This document shows positions 24,128-31,748 of a stretch of DNA of 43,326 nt, one piece after another (the first letter of the stretch is position 1; each line of letters opens with the position of its first letter). Position numbers and translations under genes: made by a program. The DNA comes from DATJHM01 sp035493895 (GTDB lineage: Bacteria; Chloroflexota; Ktedonobacteria; Ktedonobacterales; Ktedonobacteraceae). The stretch lies in contig DATJHM010000188.1 in the NCBI GenBank assembly GCA_035493895.1, forward strand, positions 1 through 43,326, written 5' to 3'. The notes under the pieces are model-generated. The model was not told where the DNA came from. It saw only the letters and a program-made list of their open reading frames with translations, and made no database searches.

Positions 24128-25237
24128 ATGCGTGCAGATCGACTTCTTTCGATCTTGATGCTTCTACAATCAAAAGGACGCATGACCGCGCACGATCTGG
24201 CAACGCAACTCGAGGTTTCAGAGCGCACGATTTATCGCGATCTGGAAGCGCTGAGCATTGCTGGTGTTCCTATCTATACTGAACGCGGCCCCGGCGGCGG
24301 CTGTGAATTGATGGCAGGTTATCAAACGCGGTTAACCGGGCTCACTGAATCCGAGGTACGCGCGCTCTTTCTCGCACATCTGACTGCCCCCCTGGCGGAC
24401 CTTGGCCTGGATCAGGCGCTCGATCAGGCGATGTTAAAGCTTTCTGCCACACTGCCTGCTCCCTCTCTCCATAGCGCCGAGCATATACGCCAGCGAGTCC
24501 ACTTCGATGCAAGCTGGTGGCATCACGGCGATGATGCGACACATTGCCTGCACACTATCCAGGAGGCGGTCTGGCAGGATCGTCAGCTCAAGCTTGCCTA
24601 TCTGGAAGACGATGGCGCTCAATCTGAGCTACGCTGCGAGGCCTATGGTCTGGTTGCCAAAGCGCACGTCTGGTACCTGGTCGGTTCCTGCACCGCGCAC
24701 ATTCGCGTTCTGCGCGTCTCCCGTATCCAGCACGCTCTGTTGCTTGAAGAGCTTTTCAAGCGCCCGGCCGACTTCGATCTTGCCAGTTTCTGGACGACGT
24801 ATTGTACTGAAGTTGAAGCTCATCCCAGCCAGTATGCTATCGCATTACGCCTTGCTCCCGAGGAAGCTCCCCGCATTCACGAGACCTTGCACACCTGGGG
24901 CTATATGCTGGTTGAGAGCGAAGAAAGCGTGTTTGATCAAGGCACCAGTATTGCCAATCACGCCATGCTACGTCCATCTCGCTTCCGGCAACAAAAAAAA
25001 GCCTTGCCGGTTCACATCAAACCAGTTATACGTCGAAAAATAAAAAACGGACGTACCCTGTACAAAAAAAACCAATTCCGCAACAAAAAAAAACCGTGTA
25101 TGCTGCCTGATAAAAAAAAGGCTGCGGCCTACACTACAAAAAAAACCGCCTTCCAACAAAAAAAAGGATTCAATCGCTCTATAAAAAAAACAAATTTCCT
25201 TCCTCTGAAGCCTCACGCGCTCCTTCACTGCGCTTAG
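24128..25237 (+). CDS. HTH-WYL (YafY/DeoR-like) transcriptional regulator with Lys-rich tail
   Basis: YafY-type regulators bind DNA with an N-terminal HTH and sense ligand, often a nucleic acid, through a WYL domain. The HTH is plain: MRADRLLSILMLLQSKGRMTAHDLATQLEVSERTIYRDLEALSIAGVPIY, followed by ERGPGGG. The WYL motif lies at W182-Y183-L184. I choose ATG 24128 with GGAGGT nine bases upstream; the frame is open further back but holds promoter-like AT-rich sequence. Residues 289-369 replace the expected C-terminal domain with an unusual lysine-rich tail coded by A8-A9 tracts. The WCX-like C-terminal extension is therefore missing or garbled. Whether the protein is functional is unclear. Confidence 0.8.
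   Translation: MRADRLLSILMLLQSKGRMTAHDLATQLEVSERTIYRDLEALSIAGVPIYTERGPGGGCELMAGYQTRLTGLTESEVRALFLAHLTAPLADLGLDQALDQAMLKLSATLPAPSLHSAEHIRQRVHFDASWWHHGDDATHCLHTIQEAVWQDRQLKLAYLEDDGAQSELRCEAYGLVAKAHVWYLVGSCTAHIRVLRVSRIQHALLLEELFKRPADFDLASFWTTYCTEVEAHPSQYAIALRLAPEEAPRIHETLHTWGYMLVESEESVFDQGTSIANHAMLRPSRFRQQKKALPVHIKPVIRRKIKNGRTLYKKNQFRNKKKPCMLPDKKKAAAYTTKKTAFQQKKGFNRSIKKTNFLPLKPHALLHCA
24993..25190 (+). repeat. Array of A8-A9 tracts inside the WYL gene
   Basis: Eight adenine tracts begin at 24993, 25036, 25064, 25085, 25112, 25138, 25158 and 25183. Six are exactly A8 within a regular 20-28-base spacing, one is A9, and the second is A5-T-A6. They break up short non-repeated segments of 12-35 bases. 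The first two lie in the loops of small hairpins (CCGGCAA/TTGCCGG and TACGTC/GACGTA). All keep the reading frame. Such runs are prone to polymerase slippage. Confidence 0.75.
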
Positions 25238-25397
25238 CAACCTGCCTGTAGCAATTTTTCTTGGACAAAAATACCTCTTTCCACACACAAATTCCTCCGT
25301 CTCTCTCCACAACTTGACCGTATGCAACGTGGTAAAAAAGAACTGTACATAATAAAGTATTGAGAGTAGAGTAGCTTTATGTAAAAAGGAGATGCTC

Positions 25398-26051
25398 ATG
25401 TGTGGTCGTTTTACGCTGACCGTAGATATCGCCACGATTGCTCGTGCCTTCCAGGTGGAACCGACGCTACAAACGTCGCCACGCTACAATGTCGCGCCAA
25501 CGCAGGAGATCGTGACGGTTGTGCGCGATGAAACCAAACATCTGGCACTATTGCGCTGGGGCCTGATTCCTTCGTGGGCTAAAGATGAGAGTATCGGCAA
25601 TAAGATGATTAATGCCCGTGCCGAGACGCTGGCGGAGAAGGCCAGCTTCAAGCGTTTGCTGGTCTCTAAACGCTGCCTGGTAGTTGCCGATGGCTTTTTT
25701 GAGTGGAAACAAGAGCAGGGTGGCAAAACGCCTATGTACTTCACACTCAAAAACAAAGAACCTTTTGCGTTTGCTGGCCTCTGGGACACCTGGCGCTCTC
25801 CAGATGGCGAACAGATCCGCACCTGCACGATTATTACGACGCAGCCAAACGATCTGGTCAGTCCGGTCCATGATCGCATGCCCGCTATTCTTCCGCTTGA
25901 GGCGCGCGAGCACTGGCTGGACCCGGCATTGCGTGATCAGCATCTTCTCCTCTCGTTTTTAAAGGCATATCCTACGGAAGAGATGGAGGTGCGCCCCGTC
26001 TCGCGCAAGGTAAATAGTACGCGCTATGATAGTGCCGAGTTGATTGCCTGA
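25398..26051 (+). CDS. SRAP-domain protein (YedK/HMCES family)
   Basis: SRAP proteins form a covalent link to abasic sites in single-stranded DNA through an N-terminal Cys and so shield them from breakage. The start is decided by this: ATG 25398 puts Cys at position 2 (MCGRFTL), and its AAAGGAG site lies six bases upstream, while ATG 25392 would be directly against that site. The other blocks are PRYNVAPTQE, RWGLIPSWAKDE, NARAETLAEKASFK, GFFEWKQ with the active-site Glu, and HDRMPAIL with the active-site His. The length of 217 residues is usual. It stands alone between the WYL regulator and bioY. Confidence 0.97.
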   Translation: MCGRFTLTVDIATIARAFQVEPTLQTSPRYNVAPTQEIVTVVRDETKHLALLRWGLIPSWAKDESIGNKMINARAETLAEKASFKRLLVSKRCLVVADGFFEWKQEQGGKTPMYFTLKNKEPFAFAGLWDTWRSPDGEQIRTCTIITTQPNDLVSPVHDRMPAILPLEAREHWLDPALRDQHLLLSFLKAYPTEEMEVRPVSRKVNSTRYDSAELIA

Positions 26052-26077
26052 ACGGGTAATTGCCAATATTTATGATG

Positions 26078-26120
26078 TATAATACAGTGCTTGGACAAAG
26101 GATGTCATTACGACATCCTT
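26078..26120 (+). promoter_or_regulatory. bioY promoter element and leader hairpin
   Basis: TATAAT lies at 26078-26083 with no clear -35 partner. Downstream is a perfect 9-bp inverted repeat, AAGGATGTC at 26098-26106 and GACATCCTT at 26112-26120, around ATTAC. It lies just before the bioY ribosome binding site and has no U-tract. It could be a repressor operator or an RNA hairpin; it does not match the BirA box pattern known to me. Confidence 0.4.
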
Positions 26121-26140
26121 CAGTAAAGGAGTACTGTTTC

Positions 26141-26743
26141 ATGGCACTTTCTCGCTCTACCACACTTGTAGATTATCTTGTGCCGTCACCGTCGTCCCGT
26201 AGCTTGAATATATTGAAGGATGCGGCTCTCGTCGTCGGTTTCAGTCTGCTGGTAGCGCTCTCTGCACAAATTGCTTTTCCTATCCCCTGGTCACCAGTTC
26301 CTGTAACATTACAGACGCTGGCAGTTCTGCTCACTGGAGCCGTCCTGGGAAGCCGCCGTGGCGCGCTCGCATTGCTGGCTTATCTGGCCGAGGGCGCACT
26401 GATCCCCCACTTCTTCTCAGGTGGCACACTCGTCGGATTTGATGCAGGCTATCTGTGGGCTTTCCCCATTGCCGCATTTGTTACCGGCCTCCTCTGTGAG
26501 CGCCATCTGGAGCGCCGTCTCCTGACCTCAGCCCTGGCGATGATTCCTGGTACGCTGATCATTTATGCTATCGGTGTCAGCTGGCTCTCGTACTTCTTTC
26601 ACTGGGATTTGCTCAAGGGGTTTACCGCTGGTATGCTTCCCTTTATCCCCGGCGATATCGTGAAACTGCTTATTGCCACGGCTCTGCTCCCTATGGCCTG
26701 GGCACTGGTGAAAAGCTTTCACCCGGCAATGAAACGCTCATAG
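26141..26743 (+). CDS. bioY: BioY-family biotin transporter (ECF substrate-binding component)
   Basis: BioY is the membrane substrate-capture subunit of the energy-coupling-factor biotin importer, working alone or with an AT module. The 200-residue protein has six hydrophobic segments and the family core PWSPVPVTLQTLAVLLTGAVLGSRRGALALLAYLAEGALIPHFFSGG, with the usual P-V-T-x-Q-T region. A GY LWAFPIAAF and FIPGDIVKLLIA follow, also typical. I place the start at ATG 26141 with AAAGGAG nine bases before it. A leader hairpin precedes it and a textbook terminator closes it, so it is a one-gene transcript. Confidence 0.95.
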   Translation: MALSRSTTLVDYLVPSPSSRSLNILKDAALVVGFSLLVALSAQIAFPIPWSPVPVTLQTLAVLLTGAVLGSRRGALALLAYLAEGALIPHFFSGGTLVGFDAGYLWAFPIAAFVTGLLCERHLERRLLTSALAMIPGTLIIYAIGVSWLSYFFHWDLLKGFTAGMLPFIPGDIVKLLIATALLPMAWALVKSFHPAMKRS

Positions 26744-26745
26744 GC

Positions 26746-26781
26746 AAATTTGGCCGCGCATTTTGCACGGCCAAATTTTTT
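26746..26781 (+). terminator. Rho-independent terminator of bioY
   Basis: An 11-bp stem AAATTTGGCCG / CGGCCAAATTT (26746-26756 with 26768-26778), with a T6 run at 26776-26781, starts three bases after the bioY stop. This is a strong canonical terminator that isolates the downstream cassette. Confidence 0.9.
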
Positions 26782-26886
26782 CGCACGCAAGAAAAACGAA
26801 ACTCAATCTTCTAGTGTTCGTAATAGTAGTCTTCTTCCAGGTCTGGCGAAATGATTTCACACGACCGGAGAGAAGGGAGTTCTTTC

Positions 26887-27195
26887 GTGACATGGGTCCT
26901 GTATAATGTCAAAAGTATCCAGACCACATCCGGAGTAATCAAACATAACGCAACCGACTGGCAAAACGCCGTGCATAAATTTTTATCCTCCTACCAGACT
27001 GCGCTTCCCGGGTCACCACCCACACTCAATACGGCGCTCACGAATTTCATCTCTACCTGCCAGCCTGCGCTGGAGAAACTGGGAACGAATCGTAGCCAGC
27101 TGGGAAAAATCCTTGATCAAGTCGCAACAGACGCCGAGCAGATGGATCTTGCCACAAAAGCACAGCTCGAGCAGGATGGTACCCACACCAAATAA
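26887..27195 (+). CDS. WXG100-like small helical protein
   Basis: This 102-residue all-helical protein matches the size and shape of ESAT-6/WXG100 proteins: two amphipathic helices joined near the centre. W25 sits in DWQNAVHKFLSSYQ, where WXG100 proteins carry W-x-G, although here it is W-Q-N. The second helix spans roughly TNFISTCQPALEKL to QVATDAEQMD. I take the GTG start at 26887, with AAGGGAGT seven bases upstream. The lipase-like protein gene follows after 34 bases. The expected role is as a heterodimer partner or chaperone-like secreted protein for the effector. The assignment rests on shape and context, since the glycine is absent. Confidence 0.5.
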   Translation: MTWVLYNVKSIQTTSGVIKHNATDWQNAVHKFLSSYQTALPGSPPTLNTALTNFISTCQPALEKLGTNRSQLGKILDQVATDAEQMDLATKAQLEQDGTHTK

Positions 27196-27229
27196 CCTCA
27201 CAATCACTCCATAGTAAAGGATGATATTC

Positions 27230-28984
27230 ATGGTTGCATCTGCATCCGACGGCGGAGGCATGTTCAGTCTCAGCTACCCACTCATTCCCTTGCAGGTGAC
27301 GCTGGACACCATCATACCAGCGTTTGATGCGATCCTATCAGCTATGGCGACACTTGATCCAGCTTTAAAGAGGGCAGCTGATAATTTGACAAGTGGCGAT
27401 AACACAGGTCTCGCTCACAATACCGATTTCGCGGGCCTGGCAGCGCGCGCATTTCAATCCACCACGACAAAACAAGTTGCGCAATCCACAGCTTTCTCCA
27501 CAGCGTTCCAGAAGCTAAAGAATGGGATCAACATGCTGCAAGAAGACATAGATAATGCAGCAAGTACCTATGATGGTAAACTTGGCCAGATTGCGGGAAG
27601 CAACTATGTCTTTGCGCCCGGCATTCTATTCCCGTCACAAAGTGCATACATACAGGGAGCACAAAGCATAGTAGACGATTTGCAACCTTATACTGCAATG
27701 ATAAATGATGTTATCGAGGCAGCCAATGGCAATACGCTCTTGTTGTCCGGCGCATCGGGCATGAAATCGCAGCTCACAAGCGCGCATTCCCGCCTGGTTG
27801 GATATGCTGAGTGCAGAACGGGCGTCACCCCAGGCCTGCCGAATCCATCGCCCTCCGATCAGGCGATGGTGATACATATGGTGATTGCGGCGATTGATGC
27901 GATGGAGGGGGACATAAGCCAGGTCTATCAGGACTGGGGAAACGCGATCCAGACAGCCTATACAAGGTTCCTGACGACCATGAAGAACGCCGAGACGCAA
28001 CTACAGCCGACGCTCGCCCAACTGACCGGAACCCTCGATGCCGCATCGCTCTATGATCAGATTATGGCAAACTGGACCACAAACACGCCGATTCAGATTG
28101 AGCAGATTGGCCCAAACCGGATCCTGGTGCTGATCGCCGGTACCGACCCTACGACGATGAATACTGATGCCAACGTCTGGAATGCCCTGGGCACGGGAAT
28201 GGGACAGAATATGCCCTACGAACAGGACGTTATCGATGCCATTCGCGCATACATTGCCGCGAACGGTTTGAGCAATCCCGAGGTGGTCCTGGCCGGTCAC
28301 AGTCTGGGCGGCATGGCTGCTGAACAGGTGGCAGAAAAGCGCTTATTTAATGTCACGCAGGTCGTCACCTTTGGCTCACCCACCATGGGAAAGCCGGTTC
28401 CTGGCGTGCAATACAATATCTATGCGGCCCAGTGGGATTGGGTTCCGATGCTGTCACGTTATGAAAATAAGGACTTGCCCTCTTCACTTTCACAGGCAGC
28501 TAGCCTATTTCCTACGTTTCAGACGAATTGGGAAGGGATGGAGAATCCCCTCAACGGCGGACATTCGATCGTGCATGATCTGGCAGCTCCATTCCACGAT
28601 ATCGCCACGGCCTGGGATGATGTAGGATCTACAGCCGACGATGTTACAAGCACTCAATATCTACTCCAGGAAGGAACAAAGATCGGGAGCGACATGGTCA
28701 CACCGGGCCTCAAAAAAAGTTATATGGACCCAAATGGATTATACGGAAATAGCATCCAGATTGTGCCAGATATGACCGGCATGAATCCGAACGTACACTC
28801 TCAGTACGGCAATAGTGACTGGCTGAAACAGCAACAGGTCATTACCAATGTATCGGACCCTGACCCTTCTACAAATAGCCAGTACTTTGGCATGCCAAAT
28901 CTGCCAGCGACGACGAAAATTGACCAGTATATGAGCCACAATACGGTGTTGTCCCCCGAGTTGCTCATGTCAATGTTTGGGTAA
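27230..28984 (+). CDS. Putative secreted effector: helical N-terminal half and alpha/beta-hydrolase (lipase-like) half
   Basis: This 584-residue protein has two parts. Residues 1 to about 285 are rich in amphipathic helices with repeated Ala, Gln and Asp, like the LXG or ESX-substrate N-terminal segments. The second part, about 290-480, is an alpha/beta hydrolase. It has LVLIAGTDP as the oxyanion-hole strand, GHSLGG with the nucleophile S358, a probable acidic residue in QWDWVPM and a probable catalytic His in NGGHSIVHD. The last 100 residues have no recognised fold. No signal peptide is visible, so export would need another route. ATG 27230 has AAAGG nine bases upstream. The substrate is unknown (lipid or phospholipid are possible). 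Confidence 0.7.
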   Translation: MVASASDGGGMFSLSYPLIPLQVTLDTIIPAFDAILSAMATLDPALKRAADNLTSGDNTGLAHNTDFAGLAARAFQSTTTKQVAQSTAFSTAFQKLKNGINMLQEDIDNAASTYDGKLGQIAGSNYVFAPGILFPSQSAYIQGAQSIVDDLQPYTAMINDVIEAANGNTLLLSGASGMKSQLTSAHSRLVGYAECRTGVTPGLPNPSPSDQAMVIHMVIAAIDAMEGDISQVYQDWGNAIQTAYTRFLTTMKNAETQLQPTLAQLTGTLDAASLYDQIMANWTTNTPIQIEQIGPNRILVLIAGTDPTTMNTDANVWNALGTGMGQNMPYEQDVIDAIRAYIAANGLSNPEVVLAGHSLGGMAAEQVAEKRLFNVTQVVTFGSPTMGKPVPGVQYNIYAAQWDWVPMLSRYENKDLPSSLSQAASLFPTFQTNWEGMENPLNGGHSIVHDLAAPFHDIATAWDDVGSTADDVTSTQYLLQEGTKIGSDMVTPGLKKSYMDPNGLYGNSIQIVPDMTGMNPNVHSQYGNSDWLKQQQVITNVSDPDPSTNSQYFGMPNLPATTKIDQYMSHNTVLSPELLMSMFG

Positions 28985-28999
28985 GAAAGCCGATAACTG

Positions 29000-29791
29000 A
29001 TGTCCAATAGTGTGCTTTTGCGCTTTGCGAACGAAGAGATGATCTATCTTCTACGTGCATTGCAGATCACTGATTTTCCGGGTCTGGACCCTGAGCCGCT
29101 TAAAAATATGGCGGATAGCGAGAAATCGCTGCTGATGATGGCCGCCGATCATGCACTACGTGCTCGTGGATTGATACGCTGGCAGGGAGAAACGGAGCGA
29201 GAGGTCGATCCTTTCGTTGCCAGAGTTCTACTTGCATGCGCCCGGCCCAGGTATACCCTGTTTATTGATATGCGCGATAGCCAGCTACTGCATATTTTCG
29301 GTCCGGAGACCATTGTAGAACAATGCGAACCTGAGCCACAGGTACAACAATATCTGGTGATGGCCTCATGGGAAGATTTCTCAACACGATTGCAAAGCCT
29401 GCTGACTCACAAATATGGCAACGGATCGGTTCCGTTGCCTGGAGGTCAGATCAGTCGAGATCTCTGGGTAGAAGCGCTCAGTGTAGCCCAAACTGATAGT
29501 GCCTGGGCCAATGCGTTGTTGAACAGGAGTCTTCCCCCACAAACTGCCAATGCATTGCTGGCAATCTTGCACGATCCACAACAAATCCAGTATCTGGCTC
29601 TTTGGAAGCAGACTCCCGCTGCTGGACAGAGCGCCCCGATTGCGGCGCTTACGATTGTTGTTGGCCACAACCAGCTTATCCTGCTCCATCAGGATTCTCC
29701 AGACACCCCTCTGCTCGAGGTGATTCCGGCCAGTGCAGAACAAGCCTGGGAGCACGTAACGCGCATGCTCTCATTAGCGCGAGTACCCTGA
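29000..29791 (+). CDS. EspG-like putative secretion chaperone
   Basis: This 263-residue cytoplasmic protein begins 15 bases after the effector gene. The N-terminal pattern resembles EspG-type ESX chaperones, in which a helix is followed by a conserved 'ARGL' segment: YLLRALQITDFPGLD, then AADHALRARGLIRWQG, then VARVLLACARPRYTLFIDMRD. Its length (EspG is about 260-290) and its place at the end of an effector operon fit. The rest is a beta-rich core with ALTIVVGHNQLILLHQ near the C-terminus. No catalytic motif is seen. The call is a structural-pattern judgement and could be wrong; it could be an immunity protein instead. Confidence 0.4.
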   Translation: MSNSVLLRFANEEMIYLLRALQITDFPGLDPEPLKNMADSEKSLLMMAADHALRARGLIRWQGETEREVDPFVARVLLACARPRYTLFIDMRDSQLLHIFGPETIVEQCEPEPQVQQYLVMASWEDFSTRLQSLLTHKYGNGSVPLPGGQISRDLWVEALSVAQTDSAWANALLNRSLPPQTANALLAILHDPQQIQYLALWKQTPAAGQSAPIAALTIVVGHNQLILLHQDSPDTPLLEVIPASAEQAWEHVTRMLSLARVP

Positions 29792-29954
29792 CGAGAAAAG
29801 ATCCTGGTAGATCTACACGATAAAGGACCGATAAACATACATGCCACAAAGGAAGGGCTGGTGAACATGCGTTTCGCCGCCTGTTTCTTTGCCTCCTGTC
29901 ATATACTGTTTTTGATACCCTTGATATGTGTGTGGATGTGTTGGTGGAGGTTCT

Positions 29955-31673
29955 ATGCGGAAATTTTCTCATCGCTACCTGGTTTTTGCCTTCTTGCTCG
30001 TAACTACCATCGCGGGTACGGCATTCGGCGTGCAATATGCGCTGGCGGCTGCTGAAATGCAGTCCATTGCTGCTCAACCGAGCGTTTCTCCGGGAACTCG
30101 CTTCGCTTCTCAAGAGCTCTCTTTGCATACGACCAATATGCAACACGTGGCTTCTCTGAGTGATGCTGATGCGCAACAAGACACGCCCCTGTTGAAACCA
30201 CACCTCAGTACAGGAGCTGATCTTGATACTCAGCTCTTACAACAGGAAGCCGCGAAGAATCAAAATATTCCTGTTTCGCGCTCTCCCTATGCTAATCCCG
30301 TTGTCACAAAGCAATCGACGGCTGAAAAACACTTCTCTGGTCTGGCGCAAACCTGTTGCCAGCCACCGGATGTCGCACTTGCCACCTCGTCGCAATGGGT
30401 AGTGGAGGCGGTCAATCGGCAAGTTGCAATTTACACGACCAACGGCAAGCTTCAGCCTGGTTGGCCCAAATCGCTCACCCATTTCTTCGGCGTCCCTACC
30501 CCCTCTTGCACCAAGGCTCCCTTTGTCACGGCCCCGCGTGCCAGCTATGATGCTAACGAGCAGCGTTTCTGGGTTGTAGCGCTTGAAGATGAGGGGCTAA
30601 CGAATACCTGCCCCACGAAATCGCTCCTATGGGTTGCGGTCAGTCAGACCAATAATCCAAATGGGAACTGGCATATCTACACGTTCAACATGGCCTCGAA
30701 CACAACTTCTGTCGCTCGCTTTACGCAGTTTGCCCTTGATCAACAGGCTATCTATTTCTCAGCCAATATGTATAGTAAATCCGGCAAAGGTCCATTCCAG
30801 TATTCCGAACTCTTCGCCTCGCTCAAGGACCCTCTGCAAGCCGGTCGGTCGAATATCACCTACTATGGCTTTGTGGGTCAGACGGTAAACAAACAGCCTG
30901 TTGATACGGTCCAGCCTGTTCAAGTGCAGGAAAATAAGTCTGCCTGGCTCCATGGAGGTCTCTTTGTCAATTCATTCAACCTGCATTACGGCGGCGGACG
31001 CTGCGTGCAAAGCTGTAGCGGCATCGTCATCTGGTCGCTGACACATCCTGGTCAGCCCAATGATGTACTTACGGGCACGATCGTCCCTTCACTCAAATAC
31101 GCGCTGGCACCTCTGGCCAATCAGCCCGGTTGCACACGTTGCTTTGCGCGGAAGTCTCCACCGGACACCCGTATCAGCGCAACACCGATCTATCACCATG
31201 GCCTGCTCTCATTCGCTCTGGTTACGGCTATCAACAATCAAAAAAATATTGTGCCCGGTATTCTCTGGGGACAGATCGCTCCTGTTCTGAATGACAATGG
31301 CACGATTGCCAGCGCGACGATGTATCAAAACGGCTACTTTCATTTTGCAAATGACGAGGCGGCGCTTTTCCCTTCAGTGGCAGTCAATAATGCGGGCGAC
31401 CTTTTCCTGCTCTATGACTACACAGGAAGTCATTTCAAACCCGGGACAGCCGTGGCGATGCGGCGCGTCACTTACAAACGTGGACGCTTCCACGATGGCG
31501 GCATTTCTGTGCGTACGGGAGATACATCGACTGTCAATCCCTACTGGGGCAACTATACGGCGACCAGTTACGCGGGTCCGGGGACGGATAGGGTCTGGTT
31601 TGCTGGTCAATTCTCGAATACGCGCCATAACTGGGCGACGTATATCTTTTTTCAAGCTTTTCAAGCCCGTTAA
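29955..31673 (+). CDS. Secreted Cys-rich protein, unknown function
   Basis: I do not recognise a family. The 572-residue product starts with a good signal peptide (basic MRKFSHRY, hydrophobic FAFLLVTTIAGTAFG, cleavage near ALAAA). The mature part has several Cys pairs (QTCCQPPD, PSCTKA, TNTCPT, GGRCVQSCSG, GCTRC) that could form disulfides. It carries repeated beta-strand and turn patterns (WVVEAVN, FWVVALED, LWVAVSQT, VWFAGQFS), suggesting a beta-propeller-like body. ATG 29955 has GGAGG three to five bases upstream; the frame is also open from 29928. It follows the putative EspG-like gene by 163 bases, so it may not be co-transcribed. A role outside the cell is inferred. Confidence 0.7.
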   Translation: MRKFSHRYLVFAFLLVTTIAGTAFGVQYALAAAEMQSIAAQPSVSPGTRFASQELSLHTTNMQHVASLSDADAQQDTPLLKPHLSTGADLDTQLLQQEAAKNQNIPVSRSPYANPVVTKQSTAEKHFSGLAQTCCQPPDVALATSSQWVVEAVNRQVAIYTTNGKLQPGWPKSLTHFFGVPTPSCTKAPFVTAPRASYDANEQRFWVVALEDEGLTNTCPTKSLLWVAVSQTNNPNGNWHIYTFNMASNTTSVARFTQFALDQQAIYFSANMYSKSGKGPFQYSELFASLKDPLQAGRSNITYYGFVGQTVNKQPVDTVQPVQVQENKSAWLHGGLFVNSFNLHYGGGRCVQSCSGIVIWSLTHPGQPNDVLTGTIVPSLKYALAPLANQPGCTRCFARKSPPDTRISATPIYHHGLLSFALVTAINNQKNIVPGILWGQIAPVLNDNGTIASATMYQNGYFHFANDEAALFPSVAVNNAGDLFLLYDYTGSHFKPGTAVAMRRVTYKRGRFHDGGISVRTGDTSTVNPYWGNYTATSYAGPGTDRVWFAGQFSNTRHNWATYIFFQAFQAR

Positions 31674-31706
31674 ACGGGGCGAGAAAGGACCATAACTCCT
31701 ACCATC

Positions 31707-31748
31707 TCTAGTTTATGAGCGAGCATAAAACCCCGCTCATAGGCTAGA
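31707..31748. terminator. Bidirectional hairpin between convergent genes
   Basis: TCTAG and CTAGA (31707-31711, 31744-31748) flank an inner 8-bp stem, TATGAGCG / CGCTCATA (31714-31721, 31734-31741). It lies between the stop of the secreted protein and the stop of the DUF512 gene, with which it overlaps. No long U-tract is present. Confidence 0.5.

Noticed and set aside
24968..25435. Minus-strand Phe-rich 155-codon frame
   Set aside because: The Phe pairs are only the T8 complements of the A-tracts; it crosses the SRAP start and has no gene-like features.
29861..30055. Small hydrophobic frame before the secreted-protein gene
   Set aside because: Overlaps the signal-peptide gene out of frame; the aromatic, Cys-rich sequence comes from the same bases, and no clear start site exists.
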